The notes under the pieces: model-generated
Database searches by the model: none
What the model saw: the letters and a program-made list of their open reading frames with translations, nothing else
What the model was told of the DNA's origin: nothing
Source of the DNA: Collybiopsis luxurians FD-317 M1
Lineage: Eukaryota > Basidiomycota > Agaricomycetes > Agaricales > Omphalotaceae
DNA: 64,000 nt
Reading direction: 5' to 3'
Assembly: GCA_000827265.1 (NCBI GenBank)
Contig: KN834749.1
Span: 3,020,770 to 3,084,769, forward strand
Part shown: positions 32,953 through 44,607 of the stretch, in pieces
Numbering within the stretch: the stretch's first letter is position 1
How the letters are laid out: each line of letters starts with the position of its first letter
Made by a program: the position numbers and the translations under genes

Positions 32953-35147
32953 TCAAACTGATGTTAAAGTGTCCAAAGAAATTTCGCGCATCTTCGCCAT
33001 TGCGGTGGGCCACCATGCACGGCGAACTGCAAGGCGAGATTGATATGCAGATCGCCGAAGCATCATAATGTTATGCATTACAAATAAAAAAGAAAGGTGA
33101 GTTTGAAATCGGCGATCGGCTAATAAGAGACAGTATCGGACATGGTGGTATAACTTAATCTGGCGAAAACCCCGCATGTGTTGAACTGGATCTTCAAACA
33201 TGCCGACTCCGTAAGGAAACAAAGTTGGCCATAGCATACCAAAAACCTCTGGATGATCTCGAGTATTAATTGTATTGCTGGCAGTTGAAGTTTTCAAGAA
33301 AGGCTTGTTGTTTTTCAAGTGACGCAGAGCATCAAGCTTCCTGATGTTAAGAGATTCCTCAATTTGGTCGATATCAAACATTCCTGATAGATATATGAAA
33401 TTGAAAGGAATGCACCATGTTCGAACCACCTACCAGAGGTTGAAATTGGTATGTCATCTGTTACTTTGCCTGATTCAAATATTAAGGCTTCTTGGTTTTT
33501 ATCTGCTCCATGTCCTGTATATGTTCCCAATTGACTTTGGATAGTTGGATCCAGACGTTGAACTTGGACAGAGAATAATAATGATGAATCTGCACTAGAA
33601 TCCACAGGGTATTGTTGAAGGGTTTTATAGTCAATGATGATATCGTTATACAGTGCATTATTGGCTTTTAACCATATAAGTGCTTCAAGAATCTTTTGTC
33701 TGCGAACTAAGAAAGGTGTTCGTCTAAACATCTCCGGGGTAGCCTGGGAATTTTCGGAGACAAAAATGACTGCAATTTCATCATGTAATGTGCTCAAAGG
33801 TCGGGGTAGACATTGGGCAATATTTCGGATTTCGTGAGGATGTATACAGACGTTGCCCGAAGCGGCGCGCTGGTCAGTTGGTTGAAAGCTGTTTCGGCCT
33901 TCATTGATTTTTGCCCAACATTTAGTTGTATGAGCTCGAGCAATGACCAGTTCTTCAGTGTAAGTTAGGCACGACAACTGCAAAGGTACATCTCCGATCC
34001 AGCAGCCATTTGCCAAACTAAGAACAGGCACAGTGACGAATTTATTGCCTTTGATGTGTTTAAAACATAAGCGACAAATGTTATAACCGTTGTTAAAAAG
34101 CTGATGCGAAACAATAAGCGATTGGTCTTTTATTTCTCTCAAGAGCGTAACGTTCTGTTCTAAAAGAGAGATATCAAGCTGTTTGACTGATCGCGTCTTT
34201 ATCACGTTTGATAATTCATTTCGAAGACAAAATGAACAAGGATGTTGCTCTAAAGCTGAAGAAGTGGTGTCTTCTAAGGATTCTTGTAATATCTGAGCAG
34301 AAATGCATTCAGTATATATTGTGAACGAGAAGCGTTTTGTTTACATGTTTCCACTCTTTGTCATCGTTAACCTGTGGCCAGTTTTCTTGCCACCATTTAA
34401 TGTTTTCAGCGTCTTTTGTTTTATAATCTTCTTCTACTTTTGTGCGGTAATCTTGCTTTTGCTCTGCAGAAGTTGTATTTTTTGGAGTATCATATATCGT
34501 AAGAACCCTTTGTGCTGCCATTACATCCTCCAAACGAATGAGGCATGACTCTGAACATTCATGGTATGCGAGAAGGGGAATGTAAGCATCTGAATGAAAT
34601 ATATTGGGAGAAAATTGATGTTCAAGACCGAAAGCTCTCTTCCGTGTATCATTGGCCACCGACAACGAATATGAGATAAAATGCTGAAATATTTCCCGTT
34701 TCTGGGCTAGGCTGATATTATAAACATATGATACTTTATGAAAGATCGTTCAAAAAAAAAAACATTAATAACAATTGATAAATGCTTCATACTTTGAATC
34801 GCGTGTTGGTTAAAAGATAAAGCAGCCTCAGCATCAGATTGTCGAATCAAGCAGCATCCCGAGCAGATGTGTTGATTGAGTTTATTGCGAAGTACTAATG
34901 CCGTACTCCGCGATATGTTATGGTCGGCGGCTAATGAACGTAATTGTAGATAAGATGTTGCTTGAGAAAGCTGATTCTCAAGAATATATTTAAAAACCTG
35001 TCGCTTTTGAATGTCGGTTAGTCGAACATACGGATCGTCATCTAGCCAAACAAAAAAAAAAAGATCAGAAAGCTTGAGTATTATCTTTTGTTATAGATAG
35101 CTACCTTTTCTCGAATGTTCTAGACGTGGTCGCTTTGGTGCAGACAT
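32953..35147 (-). CDS. Helitron N-terminal region (DUF6570-like)
   Basis: The start Met at 35147 opens a basic exon (MSAPKRPRLEHSRK), spliced at 35105/35041 to an exon with a helix-rich, helix-turn-helix-like segment (ISRSTALVLRNKL). Exons at about 34700-34309, 34270-33440 and 33429-32953 follow. One block has the Cys-rich ICRLCFKHIKGNKF and PVLSLANGCWIGDVP, which I recognise as the DUF6570 module that precedes the Rep domain in many fungal Helitrons. It is thought to be part of one long transposase protein. Introns are inferred from GT-AG signals and frame restoration. The junction around 32877-32953 was not resolved. Confidence 0.7.
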
Positions 35148-35466
35148 GTTGTAATCGACCACCACTTTCAGTTATATACCATAAGTAAAGTGTTGTTGAC
35201 ATACGAAGTCTATCAAATGAATTAGTTTACACATCTTATCTTACAAGTTACTGTGATACGGCAACCGAATAATCCATATTGAATAATGAGGAAGGCGAGC
35301 TAATGTTATGTGAAAGAAAAACTCAGAAAGCATTCGGCTGCTTGTGTTGCGTGAGAGTTAATGGTGCGGATTGCTTTCAATAGTCTTTACATAAATGATA
35401 TTATTCTATTCTGCATGACAGATGTTGAGACTTGGCTTCTATTTCCATAGCGTAATAGTCCGTATA
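35148..35466. other. Helitron upstream flank
   Basis: Should contain the Helitron promoter and possibly its 5' TC end. No clear terminus and no other gene are seen. Confidence 0.3.
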
Positions 35467-35786
35467 TTATCTCCTTATGAAAAGCTGTATTGCTCTGACT
35501 GCCATGTTTTTTTCCATTTCACTCAACCGATGACACTCGTCATTCCATTTAGTCCATAGATTCATCCTTGCACCAAATTGTCACCTCTTCTCGGACCAAT
35601 CGTGTATATCCTAGTGCAGGATTTCCAGTATGTGACCAGAGAAATCGCATCATTGCTGGCATGCTAATCTCTGCAATGCTTAATGACATATTTTGCAAAT
35701 TAGGGAGTCGTGTATCTTTGAAGTGCCGATATTCATCATCGACACCTATTTCTGAAGAAAAGTGAATATCTGGCTCGATACCGATG
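35467..35786 (-). pseudogene. Broken gene fragment, unrecognised
   Basis: From a possible acceptor (CCACCAG, 35787) the minus strand reads a strongly coding-like segment: IGIEPDIHFSSE, LPNLQNMSLSIAEI, RFLWSHTGNPALGYT, VREEVTIWCKDESMD. A single extra T (GAC-T-AAATGG, near 35551) then brings in a stop. Skipping it, the sequence continues as KWNDECHRLSEMEKNMAVRA to a stop at 35467. The upstream exons are not recognisable. The family is unknown to me. Because it sits about 320 bases from the Helitron's first codon, it may be captured host sequence or the remains of an older gene. Confidence 0.45.
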
Positions 35787-38094
35787 CTGGTGGCAGTAAT
35801 AAAAATAATTAAAGAAATCCAAAAAAGGAAAGAGGGAAAAGGAAAGGAAGGAGAGAGAACTCATTGGTCCCTGTCTCCTCTCTATGTCTCTGATATGGGT
35901 TTCTGATAGTCTCTATTATATCTAGAACCAGTATTTTTCTAATAAATTTAGAGGAACGAGCCAATTTTTCTTCGCGCTGACGCGCGAGAAACACACAATA
36001 GAAATCCCAATTTGGAATAGTCGCGACAGTATCCAAAGTGCTGGTTGCCGAGCGCTCGGGTAGCGATCCAAATTTGGAATTATTTTGCTTGCTTAGCGTT
36101 CACGTGATGTGTTCCCGGTCACTCGTCAGCAAGTCGCGACGCGCTGAGTTCATCAAGAAATTTTTTTTCAAAGGTATTGTATTGCACCAAGCTCTTGAGA
36201 TATTATAACATGTAAATATGGTCACTCAGGATGGGTCACAGACCAGTTTGGGGCCAATAAGTACTTGACCAGCACGGATAGCGAGCCGAATATTTGTCAT
36301 CGATTCAATTCAAGTAGCTGTGTTGCATAATCGGTATTTGTATGTGCCTCGGCACGGACACATACATACTCGTTCATCGGTATAAGAAAAGTTCCGTAAG
36401 CTTTTGAGATTTCGGATAGCGTGATCACCTGCACTGAAGTAAAATCCGCCATAGTGTACAAACTTTGCGCCAATTACCGTATAAGGTCAAATCTGTCCGG
36501 TTACATCCGTGCTCTTAGGAGCAAACATATATGTTTCTTCTTGCAGAAATTTATTATTATATATATAGGCGTCATCATGGCCATTTGGATTTAAACTGTC
36601 ATCTCAATAGACGATGATGTTTGCAATATTTACATCAATAGTTTTAGCTAATCGGTTTCGTTCTTAGTATCTAGACTAGATATAGATACTTGATTCTACG
36701 CGCTGTTCTCAAGTTATCATGTCATAGAATACAGTAAAACTGTTGGACAACCTGCAACATTTGGCATTCAACGTTGCCAGCAGAAACATGTTACATATGT
36801 GTGATTCATATCCGAACGTGAGAAGTTGGTACTTTTTTTGTTTTTTTTTTGATATTTTTTTGATGTTTTTGATACGTGAGAAAGATACACGTGATGAAGT
36901 AATGACGCAACCCAAGGACAGATTCTGCTTAGAAGAAACAAACCCGAACGGTTTGTTAATATCCTTAGCGCTGCTTGCAGCAGCAATCCCCGACTCCTTC
37001 AAATGTCAATTAGATATAGATTTACATTAACTCGAATTTCTCGCAACCCTATGACTGATACTTAATAACGTAGTTATAATTCAGACCCCTGAACATAATT
37101 CTTCCCTTCCCTGTCCTACTTTTTGTCCTTGTCAGATCTTGTTGATGACTTTAAAGATAAGAAACCTTACTATGAAACACTACACAGATCATATTTCACA
37201 GTACACACACAGTAGTTTAATCGACTTTGGACTACTCATCTGTTGACAAACAGCTACACATCTGAGTGTACCTAGATCTCCAGTCTGAGCAATATGTAGC
37301 AAACTGCCAAGTGTACCACAAGTCATCATGTCTAAAATTGAGTGTGGCAACCTGGAAAAAGAGTCATCACAGGCATCTAATATGGGAGATCAGCTAGTGT
37401 GCCGAATCCCATCTCCCCCCCATAATAACCTATGAATGGTAGGACACTGGGAAACATTCCCAAAATTGTAGGCTCCATTATTTCTGAACACTTCCAACCC
37501 AAACTCAATAGCCTATTCCATATGGGATCATTGTCATCGCAAGGAGGAAAGTCTGTATTCCTCATCAAGGCTGCCTTCCACAATGTTAATTCAGGGTAAA
37601 GAGAATGATGTTCAGTGTGTAAAGTAAGGCACATTTGCCCAATGATGTTGACAGCATTGGTTTTGGTGGTGCGAGCGGGAAGAGAAGGCAGAGATCGCAA
37701 TGATTCAAGAGTTAATTTTTCAACTCAATTTCTCGCAATCCGGCGCATGCAGGTGTACACCACGAAGGGATAGTATCAATAATGTTATCAAAATAATAAT
37801 AGAGGTTTATTTTCAAAGAGTAAATTCAAGGACAAAGGTCCAACCCAACTGCGTAAGTCGGGGAGCGGACGGAAAAGACAAGTACTGCAAAAATTTCTTT
37901 TTCGGGAGTTGCGTGAGAGAAAATACAGATAAGATAAAATGCGTGGAAAATTATTACCTAAAGTCGCGGAATTTGGGACGATAACGGCCGATCGCAGCAA
38001 ACAGAGCCCTCCCTTCCCTTCGGTCAGAGTCGGGGATCTCACTTGTTCGGGGGTATATCTATCGTTTATCGCTTAGGGATAAACCCCAAAGAGG
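35787..38094. other. Sparse 2.3-kb region
   Basis: Mostly AT-rich, non-coding-looking DNA. The largest frame is a 107-codon minus-strand one at 37377-37700 (with FPPCDDNDPIWNRLLSLGW), not recognised. 36743-37030 plus has a poly-T run and no motif. No repeat boundary was found. Confidence 0.35.
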
Positions 38095-38127
38095 TGGGAT
38101 ATAGATGGGATATAGATGGGATATAGT
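38095..38127. repeat. 11-bp tandem repeat (ATGGGATATAG)
   Basis: Three consecutive copies of ATGGGATATAG (the first preceded by GTGGG) lie just right of the membrane-protein array's outer boundary. Confidence 0.7.
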
Positions 38128-38382
38128 TTGGGCGGTTTCGGTGATGAACGACTCTACGAGCTAGTAGTATGGGTCTATCTGCATGAAACTGCTACAAAGC
38201 TAACCATGGACTTGAGACTGTTGATCAAATACCTTCTTTCTTTCTCTATGGGCCGCTTTACCGAGCGCCTCCAGAAAAGTATCAGGAGCTAGACCAAGCT
38301 AGATTCTGATTCACTGACTCTGCCTGCAGTACCGATTTTGTTTTTAGACTGATTGTTAACTCGATAAAATTCCTCCTGACAC

Positions 38383-39760
38383 TTACGATCTGAGTTTCCA
38401 TAGACGTAGTTCATGGAACCCCACAGACAAAATATATACATGAAAGCCCGCGACACAATCTCTGCTTGGAATTTCCACTGCACCTGTACTTGAGTGAGTC
38501 GTCGAAACACTCAACGAGGGATAGTTTGATGTCGTAGATACCATCATTCCCGAACTTAGAGTTCGGTACATCGTAGAACTGGTAGGGTTCGTGCTCGGAT
38601 CGGATGGCTTTTGTAAAACGCAAAAAAGAGTCGTGCTAGAATTGATTACAACTCGCTACCAACTGTATTGCGGGCAAAAAAAGTAACAACTCATGTAGAA
38701 TCTCATAAGTGGACTCTGAGGATTGATGGGGAATGGTATAGGTGTTGTTAAAACCGTATCATCCTCGATCGATGGTCTCTCTTTATGATAGCCTTTCGAC
38801 GTCTTTGGCGCAGGAATAGAAGGATAAGTATGGCTGGGATAACAAGGAATGTGAGTCCCCAGTAACGCCACCAGCTATGGCACCCGCCTCTGACTTTCCC
38901 TTGCTATTTGAGCTACTAAATGAGCTTGTGGCGAAGGATGGGCTGGATTGAGCATTGTGGGGCCTAAAGTGACTGAGAATTCCAAAAGAACTATATCGAT
39001 CAAAAACTGCAATCGACATCTGAACAAATCAACGAAAAGCAGACTCAGCGCCTACCAGTCGAGCGACGGCAACATTGAATGTCTCATTCTGATCTCCTAT
39101 GTTGAGCATCACGATGTAGCTTGAATACGTTCCCCGGAGTATTTCTGGTATTCCCAAAGGAACTGCGGTTCCAGCCGTGATGGGTAGGGATAGATTCTGG
39201 GGGAAAAAGTATCAAATAGGAGGAACGAGTGCAAGGTAAACAAAGAGGAAGTACCCATCAACACCCGATGACGTGCAGTTGGAAGCCCATGTAACCCATC
39301 CGTCGACCACAGGAATATGAGTTGAGTGTCATTCGAATTATCAAAGTCTCTACCTACGGTTTGACTATCCTGTATTGACAGGCTACGCAAGCACTGTAAT
39401 ATACACCGGAGTAAGTGCAGTTGGTTGCAAAAGATTTGGGAAGCGTTTACTCCGTCTGCCCGGGGCCCGGGCTCGATGAAATCGATTTTGAAGGCTGCGA
39501 TTCAATTGTATAATTTATATCTAAAGAAGCAGATGCAAATGTCAGAAGACACACAGTTTTCTGAGTTGCATACGGATCCAGAAAGCCTGAAATTTGACAA
39601 GGGCTTTGAGTTAAACGGCTGAATGAACAAAACTCATCAAGTCAGGAAAATGTCGGCAGTGGAAATACTTACCCATTTGTAGCTAAACTGAGAATGATTA
39701 TCTCGGACATTCAGACTCGGATCGCCGCATCTGACGGATGACTAAACGGTGCAAAAATCC
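38383..39760 (-). pseudogene. Array copy A: degenerate single-pass membrane protein
   Basis: This is the outermost, most decayed member of the tandem array. The exon-1 homologue (near 39760-39680) has lost its ATG and carries a base change that breaks the SLNV region. The ectodomain block EYQKYSGERIQ shifts frame into TGA. The transmembrane exon (38872-39019) keeps SNSKGKSEAGAIAGGV but loses the helix through deletions. The tail retains a Ser/Thr-rich NPSDPST-like start. Order and orientation match copies B-E, so it derives from the same duplicated unit. Confidence 0.6.
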
Positions 39761-40129
39761 AAGCGGACGGGGACTTTTGGAGGGAACAAGCGAGAAGTCC
39801 AATGAAAGTGTACATCTAGCTTGCAAAAGAACACATTGATGAGAAACACGGACTTTCCACCGCGAAGCTGACGTGGAATAGGCTATGTGATTTGGGATTG
39901 ACAGTCAACCAGCATAACGGCTCTAAAGGGTTTGTCACAGCCTCGCAGTGTCCTGGAGTGCAAAGATTTTTGTGGGGTGGAGAAGGGATTTGGCATGCCA
40001 GTTGGTTGCCGGCACTGGATGGTTGTAGCGACTACGTCTTTCAGCTTACAGCGTGCCATTTTGAACATGACAACTACTGATTCGAGCCGCGGATTGCTGC
40101 GCGGGCAGCGCTAAGAATTGAGTATTGGT

Positions 40130-42600
40130 GGGTCCTGAAGTGACCGACGATTCCGGAGAGTCTAATTGCGAAATCAGCACTGGAACTACCTGGCGAGGGA
40201 GAGATTCACCGCCCAACCGTTGAGCCAGGGAAGGACTGAATGTACTAGGGTTGTCCTGATGATCTATATTGAGCGCGATGATACGAAGAGCAGCTTCGAT
40301 ACGTCCGGCTGTATACGATTGGTATGCCCAATGAGGAACCGCAGTGCCAGCCGGAATGGTTTTGGGCCAGACGCTGAAAGATGCATGTATCAACAACGAA
40401 TCCGGGTGTCTATCAAACGAAGACAGCTTACCGATTAAAAACGTGCTGCGGCAGTGTGTAATTTGAAGCCCATTCGTTCCATCTGTTGACAACAAGGCCA
40501 GAGTTTCTAGTGATGACTGATAGCCCTTTTGGGCTGGCTATGGCTCGGCTTTTATCGGCTATGGTTTTGAATGGCCCGTCCCTGAATAAGCCATATGGCG
40601 CTACGGCTTAACTAGCCCCCATATCAGGAAGATGCTCGGCTCAGCGCCGCATATTCGCGCGGGGCGCGGGGTTTCTAAGCCGAGCCTTAGGTGCACTGTT
40701 GCCTTTCGAACGCGGAATACCCCTTGTTCCCAAGCCCAAATCTCCACAGACATGGGATAAGGGCCAGGAAGCGTCCACATCTTTATCTCTTGCTCTCACC
40801 ATGCCCCGCAAAGCTTTTGTTACTCTTCTGACTAAGAAAACCTACTTGCCAGGTGTATTGGTCCTCTGGCACGGCTTGAAATCGGTTGAATCCAAATATC
40901 CCCTCGTTGTAATGGTTACACCTTATCTTCAGCATGAAGCAAGGACTGTGCTTGCAAAGTGTGGTATTGAAACGTATGCTATCGATGGCTTGATGCCAGA
41001 CAGTAGTAGGCATACTGGAGTCGCTGATCATGACGAGAGGCTCAGAGAAGCTTGGACAAAACTCAGGTATTGAAGGCTGTATTCTGAATTCAAATCTGAA
41101 AAATGTCCATTGTAGAGTATTCGAGCTCATAGATTTTGAGGCAAGTCGATTGGCAGCAAGACTAGTTGTGGTTGCTCATTCTCCATAGCGGGTTGTTCTG
41201 GTCGATGCCGACATGGTGATCAGGCGCAATATGGATGAGCTACTGGAAATTCCTTTAGCCCTGGATGAGATTGCTGCAGCGCACGTATGTGCGTGTAATC
41301 CTATGAAGCTCGCTCATTACCCTGCAGACTGGTTCGTGCGATCCCTTCCTATTCGCCTCTTCGATGCTGCATTGATTTCTCAGGGTACCCCCAAATTGTG
41401 CACACACTGCTGTAAAGAGTCCCTCAGATCTCCCACCGGCTTGGTCCATGACAAGTCCTCGCCCGTATGGACAGCTGAATTCTGGAACGGTTGTTCTAAA
41501 TCCGTCTTCTGCTTTGAGTGAAGCGATCATTCAATATCTCAACACAGAAAATCTGGAAAGTTTTGCCTTCGCTGATCAGGACCTACTCACTGCATTTTTC
41601 AAAGGCAAATGGGAGCCTCTGCCATGGTATTACAATGCTCTCAAAACATTGAGAGTTATCCACCCCCAACTATGGAGTGACGAGGAGGTTAGATGTCTGC
41701 ATTATATTTTGAAGGATAAACCGTGGGAGGCGAGAAATCTTGTTGTGCCGGGACCTTTCGATGAAGTCAATGTTTGGTGGTGGAATGATTTTGACGCATT
41801 GGTGGAAGGATTAGATTCAGAGAGCCGTGCCGAGGTTATATCTTTGGTGGATACTGCAAAGGCCAAGTAATGTATACTGTCCCATTTTATTCAACTTGAC
41901 AGTTACAGGTCACAGGGCCTGAAAACGTTGAAATTTTTTGACTTGTCGCACTGAAAATTGGAAAAATTGCCCTAGCTTTGACTGTCTTAAGTAGTGTTCC
42001 GATGGCTAAGTTGAGCTCCGCTTGACGTGACTCAAATCGGCTCTGGCTTACAGTGGCCTCGGCTCATTCAAAACTGGTGCGCACATAGAGCACTCAATTT
42101 AGAAATCTGGTAATTTAGATATCTGGTAAGTCGGTAAGTACCTTGTTGGGACTTCGTTGAGTAATATGTTTCAGAATTATGTCCAGTGTATGTATTTAGA
42201 GCTTGATATGCATTCATGGACATGAGCAACTCCTTGGTACGTTGAAAGCAGGACGTATTGGAACGGATAACAACTTGCGTTGGAGCCGGGGCCGTAGCAC
42301 CAGTTCCTATTTAGGCAGCTAATGCTACAGTCAGTCTATCCACACAAGCGGATGCAGACGTTGATATACAGTTAATTAAGCTGCATACGGATCCCAGGTA
42401 GCCTGCAACCACGCAGGGGCCTTGATTTTTTGAATTTAATGCCTGGACGCCGAGCAAAATTCATCAAGTCAGGAAAATGGTTAGTGACGAGAAAATTATT
42501 TACCCATTCGTCACAACTTGGTACATTCAGACTCGGGTTGGTATCTGACGGGTGACCGGAACAGTAAAAAAATCCAAGCGACTGCAAGAAAAGCGGACAT
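40130..42600 (-). pseudogene. Array copy B: membrane-protein pseudogene split by a GT8 gene
   Basis: The 5' half (42600 to about 42120) keeps the signal-peptide exon (MSAFLAVAWIF) but has a one-base insertion after SPVR. Its second exon begins GYLGSVCS and then meets TAA. The 3' half (40495-40130) keeps the ectodomain AGTAVPHWAYQSYTAG, NIDHQDNPSTF and SPESSVTSGPTNTQ, but the transmembrane exon is replaced by unrelated sequence. Between the halves lie about 1.6 kb holding an intact, oppositely oriented GT8 gene. It cannot make a normal protein. Confidence 0.6.
40801..41870 (+). CDS. Glycosyltransferase family 8 (glycogenin-like)
   Basis: Four exons (40801-41066, 41116-41140, 41189-41331, 41384-41870) give about 306 residues with all phases consistent. 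GT8 enzymes are retaining, Mn-dependent transferases that use UDP-sugars. Seen: an N-terminal KAFVTLLTKKTYLPGVLVL typical of the glycogenin/galactinol-synthase branch, the metal-binding DxD in RVVLVDADMV, CACNPMKLAHYPADW, the sugar-binding RPYGQLNSGTVVLNP, FADQDLLTAFF, and a KPW motif near the C-terminus. The second intron appears to use a GC donor (GCAAGT...ATAG). No signal peptide is seen, so a cytosolic location is likely. It is read opposite to the surrounding array and sits inside copy B. The acceptor sugar cannot be deduced. An upstream in-frame Met at 40699 is less likely as the start. Confidence 0.85.
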
Positions 42601-44607
42601 TTGGCATTCAAACGGACTGGCTCTTTTGGGAGGGGAACAAGTGAGAAGTCTAAGAAAAGTGCACAGCTCATACTGGTGGTCTACAATGGCCTCATGTGTT
42701 GACGAAGCTCTATCTTGTGATCGATCCGAACAAGCTGGCTGTGAAGCAGGGTGCGAGCCAGAAGCCGACAATATCATCTTTGCAGGAAGGGATGACTCAG
42801 GAAGTTAGAATTATTATATGGCACGTTCCAGGATCTAAAATCCGGTTTCCAGCGGAGTGATTTCAAGTCTTAAGATCCTCGAGGCCTCCGCAGAAGGGAA
42901 GGCAGAAGATTGATAACCTTAACACCAAGCCTCGCCGGCGGGAATGAAGGCATTGACAGCTCACAAGAACAATTATGATCGTGAATGATCTGAAGGATCA
43001 AAACGACTCGAATAGCGAATTCAGAAGGTTCCTGCGATAAATAGACACACAACAGCCACCGCTACTGCGTGGCGGTTACTCGTGCCTCCAGGTTTTAAAA
43101 CTGATTAAATATATACTTGCCGGCTACACCCCCCAAAACTCTGGCAACAAATCCAACTCCCGTCTTTATACGAAGGTGTGATCTTCCACGGTCCAAGAGC
43201 AGACCAGGTTTTTTTCAACTGTTGATCGTAGAAGAGGATGGTAGCCTTACCATCCTCGGCTACAAAACCTGAGACGGCGGGGGACGGTCCCAAATACTCG
43301 TCTGTAGACACGTATCATATCCCGGAAAAGAGCCCCAAACACGACATGATGCACGCACGTAATCTTATAGCAATGCCATCAGTGCCCACATAGTTCGATC
43401 CCTGCTGCTCATCGCTGGAAACAGCTTGTGAATAATGGCGCCAAGTCAACAAGAAAAGATTATCCCCCCGCCTGAAATGGACCTGCATGATTGTGATTGT
43501 GAAGCAAGATCTGCGAAATAATGGGCAACATACCTCAGTGCTCCCTCTGAGATGATCTATTGTGGCGGGTTTGTTGGGACAAATCAACTTTCCTGCGTCT
43601 GTGGCAACAGCTTGCTGTAATGGATATTTCTCAAGGGGAGAAGCCTAAGAAAAAGGACAGCATTCATTATCTGATTCAAAGTCCAGCGAGGTTAGGGATC
43701 CGTACCGTACCGTATACGGTTGACGAACACGGCCCGCAAATTTGGCACAATTTACCCGATACAGGAAGGTATACGGGACGGCTGCTGTCTCCTGCATACG
43801 CGTATATGGTGTGCCGAAATCTTAGCTACCTGGTCCCCGTTAGTTTCAACAATGTAAAAATCATTGATTTAACTGTTTGGGTTAAACCGATAGAAGAGCA
43901 ATGGCCCAATTCCTTCAGGGCGAGACATCTGAATTGCAGCCGTAACCGTAATCCATAGCACCACACGGTGACGGTACGGATCCCTACTTAACACGGATAA
44001 CGCATACTTGGTCCTGCATACTTGACTGTTTTTCCCTCGCGCGTTCCAAATGCTCCTTCAAAGCCGTTTCCGAACTATAGCCCCTGGTTGAATAAAATTG
44101 TTAGTTGACTCTGATATCAGAGTAAACAACAGCAGTACTTGGGATGGCGAGCATTGAACATGATGGTTAAAGACAGCAGTGAGCCTAAGCGCCGTGGCCG
44201 GCGTGCCGCCTGGAGCACCCGGGCCGTCAGTCTCAAGAGGAGATAAGATAACGGTCACGTTGCTGCGTTTGCCAGTGCGGATCTCCTCTCGAAGTATGAA
44301 ACAGCTATTGTGAATAGAAACCGTCGACCATCTCCTTTCTCTTTTTTTCTCCTTGGCTCCCACGGCTTTCTTTCCCGAACAGCTTCATTTGGCCCCCTCG
44401 AGAAGAGAACTCAGTATTTTCTAATTAGAGGCTAGATTCGAATGATTACGGTACCGATTTTGTTTTCGACTGGTTATTAAATTTACAACATAACCTTCTG
44501 CTGATACTTCGAGTTACGACCCGGTCTCTTCTGCAGACAATATAACCCAGTATCCAACCAGCCACAGACAAAATATATGCATAGATGCCCACGACCCAAT
44601 CTCTACT
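42601..44607. other. Array spacer between copies B and C
   Basis: The first 200 bases hold the copy B promoter (AAGTGCACAGCTCATACTGG block shared with D). The rest has unrecognised frames on both strands: minus 43105-43311 and 43315-43587, which a GT-AG intron could join, and plus 43560-43958. None shows family motifs. The last part resembles the 3' flanks of A and E (TACCGATTTTGTTTT, TTTACAACATAA). Confidence 0.4.

Larger units (their letters stand above)
28522..35147 (-). mobile_element. Helitron (Rep-helicase rolling-circle transposon)
   Basis: The element's coding region runs leftward for 6.6 kb. It carries, in order, an N-terminal region with a Cys-rich DUF6570-like block, a Helitron-like replication initiator and a PIF1-type helicase. 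Both catalytic modules needed for rolling-circle transposition are present, so this is an autonomous-type copy. There is one apparent frame change near 31600. The ends (5' TC, 3' hairpin plus CTRR) were not located, so these coordinates cover coding sequence only. Confidence 0.85.

Noticed and set aside
37377..37700. 107-codon minus-strand frame.
   Set aside because: No recognisable family and no flanking exons, so it is mentioned only as part of a sparse region.
43105..43958. Frames on both strands that could be joined by a GT-AG intron.
   Set aside because: No domain could be recognised and the strands conflict; too weak to call a gene.
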